Assembly: GCA_022561895.1 (NCBI GenBank)
Contig: JADFQH010000165.1
Location: 1 to 6,680, forward strand
DNA length: 6,680 nucleotides
From: Methanobacteriota archaeon
GTDB lineage: Archaea; Halobacteriota; Halobacteria; Halobacteriales; Halalkalicoccaceae
Direction of reading: 5' to 3'
In this document: piece after piece, positions 5,065 to 6,680 of the stretch
Numbering within the stretch: position 1 is the stretch's first letter
Layout of the letters: every line of letters starts with the position of its first letter
Notes under the pieces: model-generated
The model's database searches: none
Seen by the model: the letters and a program-made list of their open reading frames with translations, nothing else
What the model was told of the DNA's origin: nothing
Program-made: the position numbers and the translations under genes

Positions 5065-5313
5065 TCAGAACACCCCGATTCGGGAGGCGACTTCCTGTGC
5101 GTCGTCCTCGGCGGACAGTCGTACGGTCGCCTTCTTCGTTCCGTTCATGGTTACCTGTGTGTTTACCTTGGTGATCTCCACGTCGTACTGCTCGGAAATT
5201 GCCTCGCGGATCTGTGGCTTGGTCGCATCCAAATCGACGATGAACTGGAGCTTGTTCTCGAAGTCCATGTCGTTCATCGCCTTTTCGGTGATGAGCGGGT
5301 GCTGGATCGTCAT
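5065..5313 (-). CDS. rpl23: Large subunit ribosomal protein uL23
   Basis: An 82-residue protein of the 50S subunit. uL23 sits at the tunnel exit and is a docking site for signal recognition particle and other factors that meet the nascent chain. ITEKAM at residues 8-13 is the family's N-terminal motif. The C-terminal signature is present from KKATVRLS (residues 60-67) to V75, and the protein ends in RIGVF as in related haloarchaea. It is about three residues shorter at the N-terminus than the 84-85 residues usual for haloarchaeal L23. No in-frame ATG or GTG lies in the preceding codons that could restore them, so the ATG at 5313 is the best start. It overlaps the uL4 stop by four bases and has a strong GGAGGT nine bases upstream. 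One base separates its stop from uL2. Confidence 0.97.
   Translation of the reverse strand: MTIQHPLITEKAMNDMDFENKLQFIVDLDATKPQIREAISEQYDVEITKVNTQVTMNGTKKATVRLSAEDDAQEVASRIGVF
5071..5076 (-). promoter_or_regulatory. Ribosome binding site of uL2
   Basis: GGGGTG, seven bases before the uL2 ATG, lies inside the codons for the uL23 end (IGVF). It is a moderate Shine-Dalgarno match; the function is inferred from spacing. Confidence 0.5.
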
Positions 5314-6062
5314 CGTTCGGCTACCTCCGAGATCGCGCTTTCGGTCCAGACGGTGAGTCGGCCGGGGAGCGTCCCCGGCGCGAGATCCTCCGCACTGACC
5401 TCTCTGGCAGTTGCGACATCGACGCCGGCGAGGTTTCGTGCGGCCTTCGACGGACCGGCTTCGCTCGACGTAACGAAGAGGATCGATTTCGGCTCCTTGT
5501 ACTTTCGTCCACGGGTCTTGCCCCGACCCGCGCGGACCGAGCGGCCCTCGTCGGCGCGCTCGATATCGTCGGCAAGGCCGACACTTTCGAGAAACGCGAG
5601 GACCTCCTTGGTCTTGATCAGCTCCTCGAACTCGTCGCTGACGACGAGCGGCAGGTCGAGTCCGTCTTCGAAGCGGTGACCTCGTTCGGAAACGAGTTCC
5701 GTGTCGGTGGTCGCGGCGATTGCGCTCCGGGTCGCGAGCTTGCGCTCCTTTTTGTTGATGCTTTGTGAACGATCCTTCTCGGCTTTCGGTGGGTGTGCCG
5801 TGCGGCCGCCGACGGCCTGTGGGACACGCCGTCCGCTCCCGTTCGAGCGGGGGACGCGAGCCATTCCGCGGCCCGTTCCCAACGATTCGGCCGAGGTGCG
5901 CTTTCCCGAAAAGGGGTCCGCGCCGTAGTCCTGCGTTCGGTTTGCTTGGGCGGCGAGGACGGCGCGCTTGATCAGATCCGGCCGGTACGTGGTCTTAAAG
6001 ACCTCCGGGAGATCGATCTCGTCCGCTTGCTGACCATCCAAATCGATTGTGTTCGTGCTCAT
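5310..6062 (-). CDS. rpl4: Large subunit ribosomal protein uL4 (archaeal/eukaryotic L4 type)
   Basis: A 250-residue protein, the usual length for haloarchaea. uL4 binds 23S rRNA early in assembly, and its long loop reaches into the peptide exit tunnel beside uL22. The loop is visible at about residues 45-100: glycine- and arginine-rich, with RGMARVPRSNGSGRRVP followed by QAVGGRTAHPPKAEKDRS, the archaeal version of the tunnel segment. The Rossmann-like globular part follows, with RGRKYKEPKSILFVTS near residues 184-199 and LAGVDVATA near 211-219. The protein ends SEVAER, as in other haloarchaea. The ATG at 6062 lies one base after the uL3 stop; only a weak AAGGAT stands as a ribosome binding site. 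The stop overlaps the uL23 start as ATGA, and the codons for SEVAE contain the uL23 Shine-Dalgarno sequence. In bacteria L4 represses its own operon; whether that happens here cannot be seen. Confidence 0.98.
   Translation of the reverse strand: MSTNTIDLDGQQADEIDLPEVFKTTYRPDLIKRAVLAAQANRTQDYGADPFSGKRTSAESLGTGRGMARVPRSNGSGRRVPQAVGGRTAHPPKAEKDRSQSINKKERKLATRSAIAATTDTELVSERGHRFEDGLDLPLVVSDEFEELIKTKEVLAFLESVGLADDIERADEGRSVRAGRGKTRGRKYKEPKSILFVTSSEAGPSKAARNLAGVDVATAREVSAEDLAPGTLPGRLTVWTESAISEVAER
5323..5328 (-). promoter_or_regulatory. Ribosome binding site of uL23
   Basis: GGAGGT, nine bases before the uL23 ATG, lies wholly inside the last codons of uL4. It is a near-perfect match to the archaeal anti-Shine-Dalgarno sequence and supports the slightly short N-terminus of uL23. 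Confidence 0.75.
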
Positions 6063-6063
6063 G

Positions 6064-6680
6064 TTATCCTTGGTTCGATGCGGTGGAGACGTACCGGACC
6101 TCGGGGTCCAGTCGCGGTTGGTCGTTCGGCCGGATCGCGGGCCGGAACCGAAGCACTCGACGATCGGGTCCCGGCAGCGACCCCTTGATCAGCGCATACG
6201 GCCCCGATACCTCGCCGTAGTTGACGAGCCCGCCGTCGGGGTTTACGTCATCTTCCTCGCCCAGCGCGATCAGGCGCTTGTTCAGTTCGGTGCGCTGATG
6301 GTAGCCGGTCTGACCCTGTTGGGGAACCGTCGAGCGAACTCGTGAGGGGTTCCACGGGCCGAGATTGCCGATGCGGCGTCGCCAGCCTTGGCGGGCGTGC
6401 TTGCCCTTTCGCTTCTGGACGCCCCAGCGTTTGACCGGGCCTTGTGTTCCCTTCCCTTTCGTGACGCCCGAAACGTCGAGATACTCGCCGGCACGGAACA
6501 CGTCGTTCGCGTCGTGCTCGCCGTTCGCGTCGAGTAGATCGAGTGCGAACTCGGCTCGGTCATCGAGTGAACCGCCGCCGACGCGGGTCTCCATGATGTC
6601 GGGTTTCTTCTTCGGGACGCTACGGACCGCCGCGGGCGAGGTGTGGGTGATAACCCGTAGGTCATCGATCCGACCCTCGT
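6064..6680 (-). CDS. rpl3: Large subunit ribosomal protein uL3 (5'-truncated by window edge)
   Basis: Structural protein of the 50S subunit; the family binds 23S rRNA near the peptidyl transferase centre and is an early assembly protein. The reading frame is open to the right edge, giving 204 visible residues and a TAA stop at 6064-6066. Archaeal uL3 is about 330-340 residues, so roughly the first 130 are missing. The uL3 family signature is complete at 6427-6498: F, six residues, D, then GVTKGKG and a closing R. It is followed by a basic core (KRKGKHARQGWRRR) that forms the rRNA-penetrating extension in known structures. An internal ATG at 6594 is not the start, because the family match (for example VPKKKPDIM) continues upstream of it. 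One base separates its stop from the uL4 start, so it is the upstream member of the same operon. Identity is certain; only the N-terminus cannot be described. Confidence 0.97.
   Translation of the reverse strand, partial: EGRIDDLRVITHTSPAAVRSVPKKKPDIMETRVGGGSLDDRAEFALDLLDANGEHDANDVFRAGEYLDVSGVTKGKGTQGPVKRWGVQKRKGKHARQGWRRRIGNLGPWNPSRVRSTVPQQGQTGYHQRTELNKRLIALGEEDDVNPDGGLVNYGEVSGPYALIKGSLPGPDRRVLRFRPAIRPNDQPRLDPEVRYVSTASNQG

Noticed and set aside
4309..5679. A 456-codon open frame on the plus strand, opposite uL2, uL23 and part of uL4
   Set aside because: It spans several well-recognised genes on the other strand, its translation has no family features and is rich in S, R and P as expected of an antisense frame in GC-rich DNA with few stop codons.
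6595..6680. Start of uL3 at the internal ATG at 6594
   Set aside because: The uL3 frame continues upstream to the window edge with recognisable uL3 sequence, so the true start lies outside.
1..6680. An undescribed defence, mobile or regulatory system hidden in the window
   Set aside because: Every stretch longer than 22 bases is accounted for by thirteen conserved housekeeping genes in the standard archaeal order; no tRNA, integrase, transposase, direct-repeat array or foreign gene was found on either strand.

Overview
The whole window is one tightly packed block of ribosomal protein genes, all read on the minus strand (right to left). It corresponds to the S10 cluster and the start of the spc cluster of an archaeon. 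The archaeal signs are eS4 between uL24 and the window's left edge, the RNase P protein Rpp29 between uL29 and uS17, and archaeal-type lengths of uL2, uL4 and uS19. The organism is very probably a haloarchaeon (class Halobacteria). The DNA is GC-rich, the proteins carry many D and E residues even on RNA-binding subunits, and uS3, uS17 and uL29 end in long acidic tails. Several proteins (uL2, uL4, uL22, uL14) look very close to the Haloarcula/Haloferax versions as I remember them. I cannot name the genus.

Transcription order: uL3 (6680 to 6064, N-terminus beyond the right edge), uL4 (6062-5310), uL23 (5313-5065), uL2 (5063-4341), uS19 (4318-3893), uL22 (3882-3415), uS3 (3415-2456), uL29 (2456-2208), Rpp29/Rnp1 (2201-1854), uS17 (1863-1426), uL14 (1426-1028), uL24 (1026-670), eS4 (673 to 1, C-terminus beyond the left edge). 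No gap between genes exceeds 22 bases, and six of the twelve junctions overlap (three TAATG, two ATGA, one of 10 bases). I see no tRNA, promoter, terminator, mobile element or CRISPR inside. The promoter must lie to the right of the window and the transcript continues to the left.

The genes act together. Ten or more encode structural subunits that bind 16S or 23S rRNA: uL2, uL3, uL4 and uL14 around the peptidyl transferase centre and subunit interface; uL4 and uL22 in the exit tunnel; uL23, uL24 and uL29 at the tunnel mouth; uS3, uS17, uS19 and eS4 in the small subunit. Rpp29 links the same transcript to tRNA 5' maturation. Shine-Dalgarno sequences are mostly written inside the 3' end of the upstream gene, which with the stop-start overlaps suggests translational coupling.

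I looked for an undescribed system and did not find one: this is a conserved housekeeping locus. The points most worth a second look are a perfect 18-base palindrome touching the eS4 ribosome binding site, a 123-residue uS3 tail with no lysine or arginine, and the smaller acidic extensions of uS17 and uL29.
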